Shown here: in pieces, positions 1 to 9,431 of the stretch
Position numbering within the stretch: the first letter of the stretch is position 1
Layout: every line of letters starts with the position of its first letter
Assembly: GCA_035531675.1 (NCBI GenBank)
Contig: DATKSL010000016.1
Coordinates: 1 to 64,000, forward strand
Source: JAJPIG01 sp035531675
Lineage (GTDB): Bacteria; Desulfobacterota; Binatia; Binatales; Binataceae
Reading direction: 5' to 3'
DNA length: 64,000 bases
Made by a program: the position numbers and the translations under genes
The notes under the pieces: generated by a model
Told to the model about the DNA's origin: nothing
The model's input: the letters and a program-made list of their open reading frames with translations, nothing else
Database searches by the model: none

Positions 1-636
1 GTTGAAGGCACTCTCGACGCGCCACGTCTTGCCGACACGCTTGTACTGCGGCGTCAGGAAAACGGGGTTGTTGGGCTCGTTCCACGCCGTCCACATGTTC
101 ACCTTCGGCAGCGGCAGTTTTGTCGTCGGGTTCGACGGGTCCTGCTGCCAGGCGGGTGGCGTCCAGAGGCCACTGTAGCGCTCGGCGGCGGCGTAGGAGA
201 AGTTGACGAGGTCGTTGTAGTTTGTCGGTGCGACGGTGCGCGCCTTACCGCCGTTCGCCCAGCCAGGCGTGTAGACGATCGAGAACAGCACCTTGATGTT
301 GTATTGCGTCGCGTAGCGGACGAGACGGTCGTAGATCGTCCAGTCGTACGCGGCGTCGCCCGGGTCCGTCGGATCGGTCGGACGCGACTTCGCGACCGCC
401 CACTTCGTCCCGCCCCAGTAGAGATTGACGCGGATGACCTGGGCGTTCAGCGTCTTCAGCGTCGTGAACGCTGTGGTCGGGTCTCCGTAGAGGGTGAATG
501 CCTCGTCGTTGATGCCGACGAGCAGGTGGCTCGATTTCTTCGTTGCGTGCTGCTTCGGTGAGGCTGTGGCCGCAGACACGGCGAGGCCTGCGACGACCGT
601 GACGGCAACCGCAAAGAGGGCAATGCGCTTAGACAC
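1..636 (-). CDS. secreted glycoside-hydrolase-like protein (3' end outside window)
   Basis: The reading frame stays open from a GTG at 636 to the window edge (212 codons). The GTG directly follows an in-frame TGA, so no earlier start is possible, and GGGAG lies about 8 nt upstream. The product begins with a signal peptide (basic SKR, a hydrophobic AVTVV stretch, then AATASP). It continues with features of a TIM-barrel glycosidase of clan-A type: VRVNLYWGG, IKVLFSIVYTPGWANGG and WTAWNEPNN, whose Asn-Glu resembles the acid/base motif. The C-terminal half with the nucleophile is not visible, so no family number is assigned. The start overlaps the stop of the upstream decarboxylase gene by 8 nt, suggesting translational coupling. 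The style recalls actinobacterial proteins, which is an impression only. Confidence 0.7.
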   Translation of the reverse strand, partial: MSKRIALFAVAVTVVAGLAVSAATASPKQHATKKSSHLLVGINDEAFTLYGDPTTAFTTLKTLNAQVIRVNLYWGGTKWAVAKSRPTDPTDPGDAAYDWTIYDRLVRYATQYNIKVLFSIVYTPGWANGGKARTVAPTNYNDLVNFSYAAAERYSGLWTPPAWQQDPSNPTTKLPLPKVNMWTAWNEPNNPVFLTPQYKRVGKTWRVESAFN

Positions 637-1561
637 TCAGTGACTCCCGTGAGTTTGCTTGCAAGATTCGCCGCAGCCCGTCCTCGAGGCTGACCTGCGG
701 CTCCCAGCCCAGCAGCTGCCGGGCACGCGTGATGTCGGGCTGACGAACTTTCGGATCGTCGACCGGAAGCGCCTCGAACACGATCTCGCTCGTTGCGCCC
801 GTCGCGTCTACAACCCTTTGCGCAAGCTCGAGCAGCGTGTATTCGGCGGGGTTGCCAATGTTCACAGGTAGATGCTCCCCACTTTTCGCAAGCGCAATCA
901 GGCCAAGGATCAAGTCGTCCACGTAACAGAAGCTTCTCGTCTGCGAGCCATCGCCAAACACGGTCAGCGGCTCGTTCGCGAGCGCCTGGCGCACAAACGT
1001 GGGAATCGCGCGCCCGTCGTGCGGGCGCATCCGCGGCCCGTAGGTGTTGAAGATCCGCACGATCCGGATGTCGACCTGGTTCTGCCGGTGATAGTCCATC
1101 ATCAGGCATTCGGCGACGCGTTTGCCCTCGTCGTAGCAGGAACGCACGCCGATCGGATTGACGTGGCCCCAGTAGCTTTCGCGCTGCGGATGCTCCTGCG
1201 GGTCGCCGTAGACTTCGCTGGTCGAGGACAGCAGGATGCGCGCTTTGACGCGCTTGGCGAGCCCCAGCATGTTGACGGTGCCCATCACGCTGGTCTTGAT
1301 GGTTTTGACGGGATTGTACTGGTAATGCACCGGCGAGGCCGGGCAGGCCAGCGAGTAGATGCGATCGACCTCGAGCAGGATCGGATTGACGATGTCGTGG
1401 CGGATTACTTCGAAGTTCGGATGGCTGCGCAGATGCGCGATATTCGCGCGCTTGCCGCTGTAAAAGTTGTCGAGGCAGATGACTTCGTGGCCGTCCGCGA
1501 GCAGCCGCTCGCACAGATGAGAACCCAGGAAACCCGCGCCGCCGGTAACCAATGTTCGCAC
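629..1561 (-). CDS. UDP-glucuronate decarboxylase (UDP-xylose synthase), extended SDR
   Basis: This 310-residue NAD-dependent epimerase/dehydratase family protein would convert UDP-glucuronate to UDP-xylose for surface polysaccharide synthesis. The Rossmann motif GGAGFLGSHL is at residues 7-16, the STSEVYGD strand near 113-120, and the catalytic YDEGK (Tyr143, Lys147) is in the form typical of UXS enzymes. RIFNTYGPRM follows. The GTG start at 1561 has AAGGAG 6 nt upstream, and the length matches the family. A longer frame upstream adds only non-homologous arginine-rich sequence. Its 3' end overlaps the glycosidase-like gene, and the sugar aminotransferase gene lies 26 nt upstream, forming a sugar-nucleotide operon. 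Confidence 0.9.
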   Translation of the reverse strand: MRTLVTGGAGFLGSHLCERLLADGHEVICLDNFYSGKRANIAHLRSHPNFEVIRHDIVNPILLEVDRIYSLACPASPVHYQYNPVKTIKTSVMGTVNMLGLAKRVKARILLSSTSEVYGDPQEHPQRESYWGHVNPIGVRSCYDEGKRVAECLMMDYHRQNQVDIRIVRIFNTYGPRMRPHDGRAIPTFVRQALANEPLTVFGDGSQTRSFCYVDDLILGLIALAKSGEHLPVNIGNPAEYTLLELAQRVVDATGATSEIVFEALPVDDPKVRQPDITRARQLLGWEPQVSLEDGLRRILQANSRESLSV

Positions 1562-1587
1562 CTTGGTCTCCTTGCGAATGGTCGAGA

Positions 1588-2769
1588 TTAACGCCGATGT
1601 TCGCGGGCTAGCGCGAGCACCGTTTCCGCGACGTAGCTGATATCCTCCGCGCTCATTGCCGGGTAGATCGGCAACGACAGGCAGCGGCTGAAAACCTCTT
1701 CGGCGACCGGAAAGTCGCCGGTCCGATAGCCGTAACGCTCCTGGTAGACGTGCATCGTATGCAGCGGGATGCAATGCACCGAGGTCCCGACCCCGCGGCT
1801 GCGCAGCAGCTCGACGAAGCGGTTGCGATCGATCCGCAACTGCTCGGGCCGCAGCCGCAAAACGTACAGATGCCAGGCGTGGTCGACGCCGGGCTCGGTC
1901 ATCGGCGTTTCCAGCGCCGGCTCCGCCGCGAAGGCCTGGTTGTATGAACTGGCGATCGCCGCGCGCCGGCGCATGAATTCATCGGCGCGTTTCAACTGCG
2001 CCAGCCCGATCGCCGCGTGCACGTCGGAAAGGTTGTACTTGAAGCCGGTGTCGTGAATCTCGTAATACCACGAGCCGCTCGCGTCGTAACGCTTCCACGC
2101 GTCGCGGTCCATCCCGTGCAGGCTCGCGATCGCGATACGCTCGGCCAGCTCGTCGTCCTCGGTCGTGATCATCCCGCCTTCGGCGCTGGTGATGTTCTTG
2201 GTGGCGTAAAAGCTGAAACAGGTGAGATCGCCGAGCGTGCCGATCTTGACCATCCCGCGCCCGTCGACGACCCGCGCCGATCCGACCGCGTGAGCAGCGT
2301 CCTCGATGATCTTGAGGCGATAGCGCCGCGCAATCGCGCGCAGCCGATCCATGTCGCAGGCCTGACCCGCGAAATGCACCGGCATCAGGGCCTTGACCCG
2401 TTGATGGCGGGAGCTGGCGAGCGCCTCTTCGATCCGGTCGGGATCGATATTGAGCGTCACCCGGTCGATATCGACGAACACCGGCCGCGCCCCCTGATAG
2501 CCCATCACTTCGGCGGTCGCCGTGAAGGTGAACGGCGTGGTGATGACCTCGTCGCCGGGTCCGATCCCGAGCGCGAACAGCGCCAGATGGAGTGCGCCGG
2601 TGCAGTGCGCCACCGCCAGCGCCCGCCGCGCGCCGACGTAGGCGGCGAACTCGCTTTCAAAACGCTTGGCCTTGGGCCCGGTCGTGATCCATCCCGAGCG
2701 CAGCGTGTCGATTACTTCGGCTTCCTCGGCGGGACCGATCGACGGACGATGAAACGGAACCTGCCGCAT
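1588..2769 (-). CDS. DegT/DnrJ/EryC1-family PLP sugar aminotransferase
   Basis: The protein is about 393 residues and aminates a nucleotide-linked keto-sugar. The N-terminus FHRPSIGPAEEAEVIDTLRS is the standard opening of this family. EDAAHA near residue 157 is the PLP-contacting region, and the Schiff-base lysine is Lys191 in FSFYATKNIT. I chose the ATG at 2769, giving the usual MxxVPFHRPSI start. A GTG at 2802 would add eleven residues with no family counterpart. The gene is co-directional with the UDP-xylose synthase and probably supplies an amino sugar for polysaccharide or glycoprotein assembly. The exact sugar cannot be told from sequence. Confidence 0.88.
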   Translation of the reverse strand: MRQVPFHRPSIGPAEEAEVIDTLRSGWITTGPKAKRFESEFAAYVGARRALAVAHCTGALHLALFALGIGPGDEVITTPFTFTATAEVMGYQGARPVFVDIDRVTLNIDPDRIEEALASSRHQRVKALMPVHFAGQACDMDRLRAIARRYRLKIIEDAAHAVGSARVVDGRGMVKIGTLGDLTCFSFYATKNITSAEGGMITTEDDELAERIAIASLHGMDRDAWKRYDASGSWYYEIHDTGFKYNLSDVHAAIGLAQLKRADEFMRRRAAIASSYNQAFAAEPALETPMTEPGVDHAWHLYVLRLRPEQLRIDRNRFVELLRSRGVGTSVHCIPLHTMHVYQERYGYRTGDFPVAEEVFSRCLSLPIYPAMSAEDISYVAETVLALAREHRR

Positions 2770-2812
2770 CAGCGATTCAATCTTCGATGCAAGTGCTCGC
2801 ACCGCCCGCTGG

Positions 2813-3916
2813 TCAGCTCGCCGGCGAGCCGCTGACGGCGCTGGAAGTGGTGTTGGGAACGGCGGCCGCGCCTGACGCGTCGCCCGGCATCACGTAGGTC
2901 GGGACCCCGGTCTTTTCCTCGACCGCCTTTTCCAGCTTGTGCATGTCGACGTCATCGGCGAGCCCGCGGCGTTGAACTTCGTGCAGCGCCAGGTTCCACA
3001 GTCCCGGATACCTGCCGTACAAGTCGTCATGCACTTCGACGTAGAGTTGATTATCGCGCCAGCCGAACTTTATCGGCTGGTAGACGAAGCGTCCGGGCGT
3101 GCCAACTTTCACCATATGGTACAGATGATCGATGTCCTCGGGGTAGAGCCGGATGCAGCCGTGACTGACGGTCATCCCGACGCCCCAGGGATTGTCGGTG
3201 CCGTGAATCGCGTAGAGCGGCAGCGTCAGCGCCAGACGATAAAGGCCCAGCGGATTGTCGGGCTCGCCGCCCGGAACCACGTGAACGGCTTCGCCGTCGC
3301 GCTCCAGATGTTCCTGGTAAATATCTTCGGGCACCACCCAGGTCGGATTATGGGTTTTGGCGCGGACCTTGAAAGTCGCCACCGGAGTCTTCCAATCGAA
3401 ACGCCCGAGTCCGACCGGGAAGGTATAGACCACGCGAGCGCCGCTGTACGAGGCCGGCGTCAGGCCATGCCGGCCGCGGTGTGGCCTTGACGGTGGCGGA
3501 TAATAGTAGATGCGCATCTCGGGGATGTTCATCACGATCCCGACGTGCGGTGCGTCGGGCAGCACGTGCTCGGTAGGCAGGACGATCTCGGCGCCGACCG
3601 GCGGTCCCCACCAGTCCATGTGATTGTTGGCGTCCGCGATTTCCTTGGCCGTCAGCCCGTACCAGCGGCCCACGTCCAGCAGCGTGTCGCCCTTGCGGAT
3701 TTTGTAGCTCATCAGCTCGCCGACCACCGTGTCCTGCCCCGAGGGCACCGGGTAGGCGTAGAGCGGGCGCTTCTCAAACATCGCCTCGTTCCACGCGCCC
3801 GCCGCGCCCGCCGCGATCACGAACCCCAGTGCGATCGCGATTGCGAGCAGCCGCCGTACCATCGGCGCGCGAGAACCCGTCGATAACGAACCGCGTGGCT
3901 TGGAATGAATTGCCAA
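2813..3916 (-). CDS. LysM and L,D-transpeptidase (YkuD) cell-wall protein
   Basis: A membrane-anchored or exported peptidoglycan enzyme that would form 3-3 cross-links or attach proteins to the wall. An N-terminal hydrophobic segment (RRLLAIAIALGFVIAAGAAG) acts as signal or anchor. A LysM domain follows (YKIRKGDTLLDVGRWYGLTA). The YkuD domain contains the catalytic motif IHGTDNPW...SHGCIRLYPED with the active-site Cys. I favour the TTG at 3916 because GGGAGG sits 7 nt upstream. An ATG at 3934 has its purine tract too close, and an ATG at 3862 lacks any ribosome site but also leaves an intact signal. The C-terminal 30 residues are a low-complexity Ala/Ser tail. Confidence 0.88.
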   Translation of the reverse strand: MAIHSKPRGSLSTGSRAPMVRRLLAIAIALGFVIAAGAAGAWNEAMFEKRPLYAYPVPSGQDTVVGELMSYKIRKGDTLLDVGRWYGLTAKEIADANNHMDWWGPPVGAEIVLPTEHVLPDAPHVGIVMNIPEMRIYYYPPPSRPHRGRHGLTPASYSGARVVYTFPVGLGRFDWKTPVATFKVRAKTHNPTWVVPEDIYQEHLERDGEAVHVVPGGEPDNPLGLYRLALTLPLYAIHGTDNPWGVGMTVSHGCIRLYPEDIDHLYHMVKVGTPGRFVYQPIKFGWRDNQLYVEVHDDLYGRYPGLWNLALHEVQRRGLADDVDMHKLEKAVEEKTGVPTYVMPGDASGAAAVPNTTSSAVSGSPAS

Positions 3917-3960
3917 GAACCGGCCTCCCGACATCCTTCAAAATGATACGGGAAGCCCGG

Positions 3961-6159
3961 CTAGTCGGCAATCGGCCGCAGATTAGCGAACTTCAGCACC
4001 AGCAGCTTGACGCCTCCGCGCTCGAAATTCACCCAGGCCTTGGCCGCTTCGCCGCGTCCCTCGCGCCGGCGCACCACGCCGCGCCCGAAGGTCGGATGGA
4101 TCACCGCGGTGCCGACGGAAAAGTCGCCGCCCGCGTCGGCCTCCGGGAGCTGACTGTCGCTGTAATCGACGTACGGTTGCCGCGACGGCGACGGCGAACG
4201 CAGCAGCTCTGCGCCGCGCTCGCGCTCGGGCGCGATACGCCGCAGCAGAGTGGGCGATACTTCGTTTAGAAAGCGCGACGGACGCGATTCCGAGCGCTTC
4301 CCGTACAGCTCGCGCGAGAGTGTGTTGGTCAGGTAGAGCAGTTCGCGTGCCCGCGTCATCCCGACGTAGCACAGCCGCCGCTCTTCCTCGGCCTCCTGGA
4401 GCTCGGCGCCGCTCTCCAGCGAGCGGCTGTGCGGGAACAATCCCTCCTCCATCCCGGCGATGAACACGGCGCGATACTCGAGCCCCTTCGAGGTATGCAG
4501 CGTCATCAGGGCGGCCCGGCCGCCGGCGGCGCTCACCTGGTCGGCGTCGCTTACCAGCGCCACCCGCTCCAGGAAATCGGCCAGCCCGCCGGCGCCGCGC
4601 TCGGCGTCGAAAGCGCTGGCCGCCGCCAGCATCTCGGCCAGATTCTGTCGCCGGGCAACGCCGTCGGCGAGTCCCTCCAGGTAGCCGGCGAAGTCGGTCC
4701 GCGCCACCACCTCATCGAGGATCGCCCGCACGCTCATCGTGGCCGCGCGGCTCATCAGCTCGCGCAGCCAGTCGTAAAGGACGCTCGCCTGCTTGCCGAT
4801 TCGGAACGCGACGCGCGAGTTTGCCTCCAGCCGGCCGAGCGCCTCGAACTGCGTGATCTCAAGCTCGGCCGCGACCTCGCGAATCACCGCGACCGAGCGT
4901 GCGCCGATGCCGCGCGGCGGCACGCCGACCGCCCGCTCCAGGCTGAGCGCGTCGGCCGGATTGATGACCAGCCGCAGGTAGGCGAGCAGGTCGCGGATTT
5001 CGCGGTGTTCGTAAAAGCGCACCCCGCCGACCACGTAGTAAGGAATCCGCCGCCGCACCAGCGCTTCCTCGATCACCCGGGATTGCGCGTTGACGCGGTA
5101 GAAGACCACGATATCGGCCGGCCGCAAGCCGCCTTCGGCGGTCAGCCGCGCAATCTCGCGCGCGATGAAGTCGGCCTCGTCACGCTCGGTGATGCCGGTG
5201 TAGTAGACGATTTGTTCGCCGTCGTGGTTCTCGGTCCAGAGGTTCTTGACCTTGCGCTCGCTGTTGTTGCGGATCACGTCGCCGGCCGCCGTCAGGATGG
5301 TCTTGGTCGAGCGGTAGTTCTGTTCGAGCTTGAAGATACGGGCGGCGGGAAAGTCGCGCTCGAAATCCAGGATGTTGCGGATATCGGCGCCGCGCCATCG
5401 GTAGATCGACTGGTCCTCGTCGCCGACTACGCACAGATTCTCGGTCCGTGCCGACAGCGCCCGCACCAGCAGATACTGCACGTGATTGGTGTCCTGGTAT
5501 TCGTCGACCAGCAGATGGGCCGCACGCGCCTGCCAGTGCGCCAGCGCCGTCGGATCGCGCTCGAACAGCTCGCGGGTCAGGAACTGCAGGTCGTCGAAGT
5601 CGAGCGCGTTCATCGCCCGCATCCGCGCCTGGTAAAGCTGGTAGATTTTTGCCACCGCCTGGTCGCGCGGGCCGCTGGCTTCGGCGGCGAAGCGCTCGGG
5701 CGTGACCGCCTCGTTCTTGGCCTGATCGATCCGCGCCCGCGCCAGCTCGGGAGTCGGCGAGTCCGAGAGCGCCGCCTCCTCGATTATCCGGCGCAGCAGC
5801 GACAGCGAATCGCCCTCGTCGAAGATCGTGAAATCGGGGCTGAACCCCATCCCGCCCGCTTCCCGGCGCAGAATTCGCGCGCAGGTGGAATGGAAGGTGC
5901 TGATCCAGAGCCGGCTCGCCTCGCCGCCGATCAGCGCGCCGACCCGCTCGCGCATCTCGCGCGCCGCCTTGTTGGTGAAGGTCACGGCCATAATTTCTTC
6001 GGGCGCGGCCTGGCGCTCGGCCAGCAGGTAGGCGATGCGATGGGTCAGGACGCGGGTCTTGCCCGAACCGGCGCCGGCCAGAATCAGGATCGGGCCGTCG
6101 GGCGCCGTGACGGCGTCGCGTTGCTCGGGATTCAGTTTGTCGAGATCAAATGAGGACAT
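3961..6159 (-). CDS. UvrD/PcrA-type superfamily 1 ATP-dependent DNA helicase
   Basis: A 732-residue 3'-5' helicase for nucleotide excision and mismatch repair or for removing RecA from DNA. Visible SF1A motifs are motif Q (LNPEQRDAV), Walker A GAGSGKT near residues 29-35, AVTFTNKAAREM (Ia), LLVDEYQDTN (II), VGDEDQSIYRWRGA (III), LEQNYRS (IV), LMTLHTSKGLEY (V) and VGMTRAR (VI). The C-terminal 50 residues form the Tudor-like RNA-polymerase-interacting module typical of PcrA/UvrD (GTAVIHPTFGRGVV). Length is normal. The start is ATG at 6159; a GTG directly precedes it at 6162. Confidence 0.95.
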   Translation of the reverse strand: MSSFDLDKLNPEQRDAVTAPDGPILILAGAGSGKTRVLTHRIAYLLAERQAAPEEIMAVTFTNKAAREMRERVGALIGGEASRLWISTFHSTCARILRREAGGMGFSPDFTIFDEGDSLSLLRRIIEEAALSDSPTPELARARIDQAKNEAVTPERFAAEASGPRDQAVAKIYQLYQARMRAMNALDFDDLQFLTRELFERDPTALAHWQARAAHLLVDEYQDTNHVQYLLVRALSARTENLCVVGDEDQSIYRWRGADIRNILDFERDFPAARIFKLEQNYRSTKTILTAAGDVIRNNSERKVKNLWTENHDGEQIVYYTGITERDEADFIAREIARLTAEGGLRPADIVVFYRVNAQSRVIEEALVRRRIPYYVVGGVRFYEHREIRDLLAYLRLVINPADALSLERAVGVPPRGIGARSVAVIREVAAELEITQFEALGRLEANSRVAFRIGKQASVLYDWLRELMSRAATMSVRAILDEVVARTDFAGYLEGLADGVARRQNLAEMLAAASAFDAERGAGGLADFLERVALVSDADQVSAAGGRAALMTLHTSKGLEYRAVFIAGMEEGLFPHSRSLESGAELQEAEEERRLCYVGMTRARELLYLTNTLSRELYGKRSESRPSRFLNEVSPTLLRRIAPERERGAELLRSPSPSRQPYVDYSDSQLPEADAGGDFSVGTAVIHPTFGRGVVRRREGRGEAAKAWVNFERGGVKLLVLKFANLRPIAD

Positions 6160-6268
6160 CACACCGCGCTAATTCGGAAGCATCTCAGGGGTTTGGTCAA
6201 AGGAACAAGATACCGGCTCGCGACGCCCGCGCAAAGATGAGCGCCGAATGCGCTATGCTTGACAGGTG

Positions 6269-6913
6269 ATGGCGACGTACCGGCCGCGCGATCGTTACTT
6301 TCAGAAAGCGCGCGAAAAAGGGCTGCCCTCGCGGGCGGCGTTCAAACTCGAGGAACTGCTCGAGCGTTATCGACTGGCGCGCGCCGGCGCGCGGGTCGTC
6401 GACCTCGGCTGCGCGCCCGGCGGATGGCTCGCAATCCTGGGCCGCGCCGTGATCCCGGGCGGCTATGTAATCGGCGTCGACCTGGTCCCCTGCCGCGCGA
6501 CCTCGGGCGCGGTGCGAATCGTTACCGGCGATATCCGCGATCCCGCGGTGCGCGAACAGGTGGCGGATTTGCTCGGCGGTCACGCCGACCTGGTGACCAG
6601 CGACCTGGCGCCGAAGCTCAGCGGGATTGTCGATCGCGATCGGGCGCAGATGGATGAGTTGCTGGAGACCGCGCTGAGCTTTGCGCGGGCGATGCTTAAG
6701 CCGCGCGGCGCGATGGTCGCCAAGGTCTTCATGGGGCCGGGGCTCGAAGATTTGATGGCGCGCCTCAAGGGCCATTTCGGCCGCGTCGAGATCGCGCGCA
6801 CCCGGGCGACGCGGCCCGGGTCGGCCGAGCTCTACGTGGTGGCGCGCGATTTTCACGGGCCCCCGCATCAAACCGACAACCAGCCGCCCGACGACGCGGC
6901 GCAGCGGCCATGA
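6269..6913 (+). CDS. rlmE: RlmE (FtsJ) 23S rRNA 2'-O-methyltransferase
   Basis: A 214-residue SAM-dependent methyltransferase for the A-loop uridine (U2552 in E. coli). The SAM-binding motif VVDLGCAPGGW is near residues 43-53. The K-D-K-E catalytic tetrad is visible: Lys in SRAAFKLEEL, Asp in SDLAPKLSG, Lys in VAKVF and Glu in GSAELYVVA. The length is typical. GTG (6266) and ATG (6269) are adjacent start candidates, and I take ATG. The gene is divergent from the helicase and overlaps the following lipoprotein gene by 4 nt (ATGA). Confidence 0.92.
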   Translation: MATYRPRDRYFQKAREKGLPSRAAFKLEELLERYRLARAGARVVDLGCAPGGWLAILGRAVIPGGYVIGVDLVPCRATSGAVRIVTGDIRDPAVREQVADLLGGHADLVTSDLAPKLSGIVDRDRAQMDELLETALSFARAMLKPRGAMVAKVFMGPGLEDLMARLKGHFGRVEIARTRATRPGSAELYVVARDFHGPPHQTDNQPPDDAAQRP

Positions 6914-7722
6914 GACCCGCCCTCGGTTCGAGCCTCGCGCTGCTCGGAGCAATCTGCCTCGCGGCGGGAATTTCGGGATGCCGCGGGCGGCAGGCCCCAC
7001 GTAGTTCGCCGCCGCAGGTAAAGGTCGACGTTGGCGAGATCGGCGTCGATCGCCAGAGCGGTTCGCATTTCGTGATGCTGCGCGATCGCGATGGACGCTC
7101 GCTGCCGATCGTGGTCGGCGACGAAGAAGCGCGCGCCATCCTGCTCTCGATGCACGGCATCAGGACGGAGCGCCCGCTCACCGCCCAGTTGCTTGGCACC
7201 GTTATCAGCACGACCGGCAATCATGTGGATCGCGTGGTGGTAAGCGAGCTTCGCGGCCAGACCTACTATGCCTACCTGGAGCTGGACGACGGGCGCTATC
7301 GGATTGATTGCCGGCCGAGCGACGCGATCGCGCTGGCGATGGATACCGACGCGCCGATCTACGTGAGCGAGCGGCTGCTGCAGAAGGCCTCCGCCGCGCC
7401 GCCGTCCGTCGGCAAAGTCCCGCTGACCGCCAGCCGGCTCGGGCTCACGGTCCAGCCGCTGACCCCCGACCTCGCCGGCTACTTCGATGCCGCACCCGCA
7501 AGCGGCCTGCTCGTGATCGACGCCTCCGGTGCGGCGGCTGCGGCCGGCGTGTCGCGCGGCGACATCCTGCTGCGGGTCGACGACCAGCCCGTCACCACGC
7601 TCGACGAATTTGCCGCGGCGGCCGCCAAGCTCGCAAAGGGCGCGCCGGTCAAGATGGTCGTGCGGCACGCGGGCGCCGAACGCACGCTTAGCTTCCGGAT
7701 GTCATCCGCGCCCGGCGCCTAG
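6910..7722 (+). CDS. lipoprotein with bifunctional-nuclease (DUF151) and PDZ domains
   Basis: The N-terminus carries a signal peptide ending in a lipobox (LAAGISGC, Cys24), so the protein is predicted to be lipid-anchored. Residues about 37-160 form a BFN/DUF151 domain (LPIVVGDEEARAI, RPLTAQLL, RIDCRPSDAIALAM). Residues about 165-265 form a PDZ domain (GLLVIDASGAAAAAGVSRGDILLRVDDQPV). DUF151 proteins are usually cytoplasmic, so a lipidated, PDZ-fused form is unusual. The start overlaps the rlmE stop as ATGA, showing operon coupling. The stop codon overlaps the stop of the convergent DUF6178 gene. Confidence 0.85.
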   Translation: MRPALGSSLALLGAICLAAGISGCRGRQAPRSSPPQVKVDVGEIGVDRQSGSHFVMLRDRDGRSLPIVVGDEEARAILLSMHGIRTERPLTAQLLGTVISTTGNHVDRVVVSELRGQTYYAYLELDDGRYRIDCRPSDAIALAMDTDAPIYVSERLLQKASAAPPSVGKVPLTASRLGLTVQPLTPDLAGYFDAAPASGLLVIDASGAAAAAGVSRGDILLRVDDQPVTTLDEFAAAAAKLAKGAPVKMVVRHAGAERTLSFRMSSAPGA

Positions 7723-9431
7723 GCGCGCCGAATCATCACGGCCCGGATGAAACGCGGGTCGATCGGCGCAGCCGGATCGAGCTCGGCCAGCTCCTCCCGC
7801 AACACGTTGAGGCATGAGTTGACGAAGCTGGCCGCGCGGCGCTGCAACGGCTCGTCGAGCCGCGCGAGCAGCTCGTCCACCTGATGCTGGAACTCGGGGC
7901 GTAGCTCGTAAGGCCGTTCGAGGCGGGTCATGATCGCATCGCGCATCTCGGTCAGGCGGGCGGGCTCGATCGGATCGATCGCCAGCCGCCGCTCCATCGC
8001 CCAGCGCGCGAAGGCGGTCAGCAGGATCTGGCTCAAACGGATCTCGTGGCCGGCGATGGCGGAGCGAAATCCGGGCGCGGCGATATCCAGCGCGAGCAGG
8101 GCGCGGAACAGCTCGGGCATCGTGCTGACCTGCTCCAGCAAGCCATACGACAGATGCAGATCGCGGATGGCGCTGAAATCACGCATCGCCACCGCTCCGC
8201 CGCGATCGAGCGCCCCGTAAAAGCGCGGCTGGCGCTCCAGGAAGCCGGCCAGCGCCTCGCGATAGGGCGAATCGAGATAGCCGATATCGCGCTGAGCGCC
8301 GGCCGCAAGCCCGAGCGCGGCCACCACCGCCTCGGCGCGTTTGCGCAGATCGATCGTCAGGCTCACGCCGAGCCGGAACAGCAGCTTCAGATGGGTATCG
8401 CGCAGATGCTCGATGGCGGCCTTGAGCTCGCCGCCGGCCAGATGCTCGAGCGCCAGGTTCAGGTAATCGTGGGTCATCTCGACCGCGACCCGGATGGCGT
8501 CGAGGTCGCCGAAGTCGACCGATCGCGCGACCAGCACCTGGTTGGTGACCATCGCCATCTCGCTGCGCAGCTGCCGCTTGCCCTGCGCGGCGAAGCCGGC
8601 GGTAAGCGCGGTGTTGAACAGCGAATGGTCGGTGTCGCCGGTCACCGGCGCCATGTGCGGCGGCACCAGGTCGACATCGTCGGGCAGGTCGGCGCGGCTC
8701 GGCGCCGGATAGCTGGCGCGAATTTCGAGAAAGCGCTGCGGATTGAGATAGGCGAAGACGTCCTGCGCCTCGAAATAATCGGGAAAGCCGCGGTCGGCCA
8801 GCCGCGCGGCGCGAAACTGGTAGGCCTGCTCTTCGAGCTCAGCCTCGACGCCCCAGTACAGCTCCTCCATCAGGCTCGCGAAATAATTGTAATCGCGCTC
8901 GAAAGCCTCTTCGAGAAACTCCTGGATATGCGAGCCCAGGTTGTCGTAGCGGGTGAACTCGATCAGATAATGCTCGTCGAACTGGACGAAGCGATCGGAG
9001 GGCGTGTCGGGCAGGGTCTGCGGATCCTCGAGCCGATAGACGCGCAGGTAGCGGCGCAGCAAGAGCGACACCAGCTCGAGGTCGAGCTCCATCAGCCCCT
9101 CGGCCATCCGCTTGCGCCCGGATTCCGAGAGCGCCTCGATCCACTCGCCCATCCGCTTGAAGTTGGGCCGGTCCTTGTCCCAGCAATCGAGATCGAACAG
9201 CCAGCGCACCTGCTCCGGCATCGCCATGCACAGCAGGTCGCTGGCATCGGCGACGCCAATCTCCTTGAGCGTGTAGAAAAGCGTATCGGGGGCGAACGAT
9301 TGCACCAGCCGCTCGGCCTCGGGCGAGGCCAGTATCAGGTCGCGCTTCTGGCGCGCGGGCAGGCCGTAGAGAAATTCGAGTTTCTCCTGGAACGGCAGGT
9401 TGACGAAATCGCTGGGTCTGGCTGAAGTCAT
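7719..9431 (-). CDS. DUF6178 family protein
   Basis: A cytoplasmic, largely helical protein of about 570 residues. Its N-terminal repeats resemble the DUF6178 family common in Desulfobacterota: LILASPEAERLVQSF, LFYTLKEIGVADASDLLCMAMPEQVRWLFDLDCW and LELVSLLLRRYLRVY. No enzymatic motif is visible and the function is unknown. The assignment is by remembered sequence style, so moderately certain. I propose ATG 9431 (MTSARPSDF), because the 21 residues before it (from 9494) are not family-like. No clear Shine-Dalgarno marks either start. The gene runs convergently into the BFN-PDZ gene with overlapping TAG stops. Confidence 0.7.
   Translation of the reverse strand: MTSARPSDFVNLPFQEKLEFLYGLPARQKRDLILASPEAERLVQSFAPDTLFYTLKEIGVADASDLLCMAMPEQVRWLFDLDCWDKDRPNFKRMGEWIEALSESGRKRMAEGLMELDLELVSLLLRRYLRVYRLEDPQTLPDTPSDRFVQFDEHYLIEFTRYDNLGSHIQEFLEEAFERDYNYFASLMEELYWGVEAELEEQAYQFRAARLADRGFPDYFEAQDVFAYLNPQRFLEIRASYPAPSRADLPDDVDLVPPHMAPVTGDTDHSLFNTALTAGFAAQGKRQLRSEMAMVTNQVLVARSVDFGDLDAIRVAVEMTHDYLNLALEHLAGGELKAAIEHLRDTHLKLLFRLGVSLTIDLRKRAEAVVAALGLAAGAQRDIGYLDSPYREALAGFLERQPRFYGALDRGGAVAMRDFSAIRDLHLSYGLLEQVSTMPELFRALLALDIAAPGFRSAIAGHEIRLSQILLTAFARWAMERRLAIDPIEPARLTEMRDAIMTRLERPYELRPEFQHQVDELLARLDEPLQRRAASFVNSCLNVLREELAELDPAAPIDPRFIRAVMIRRA

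Noticed and set aside
456..1514. 352-residue minus-strand frame overlapping the decarboxylase
   Set aside because: Same strand but other frame as the UDP-glucuronate decarboxylase, with no recognisable sequence.
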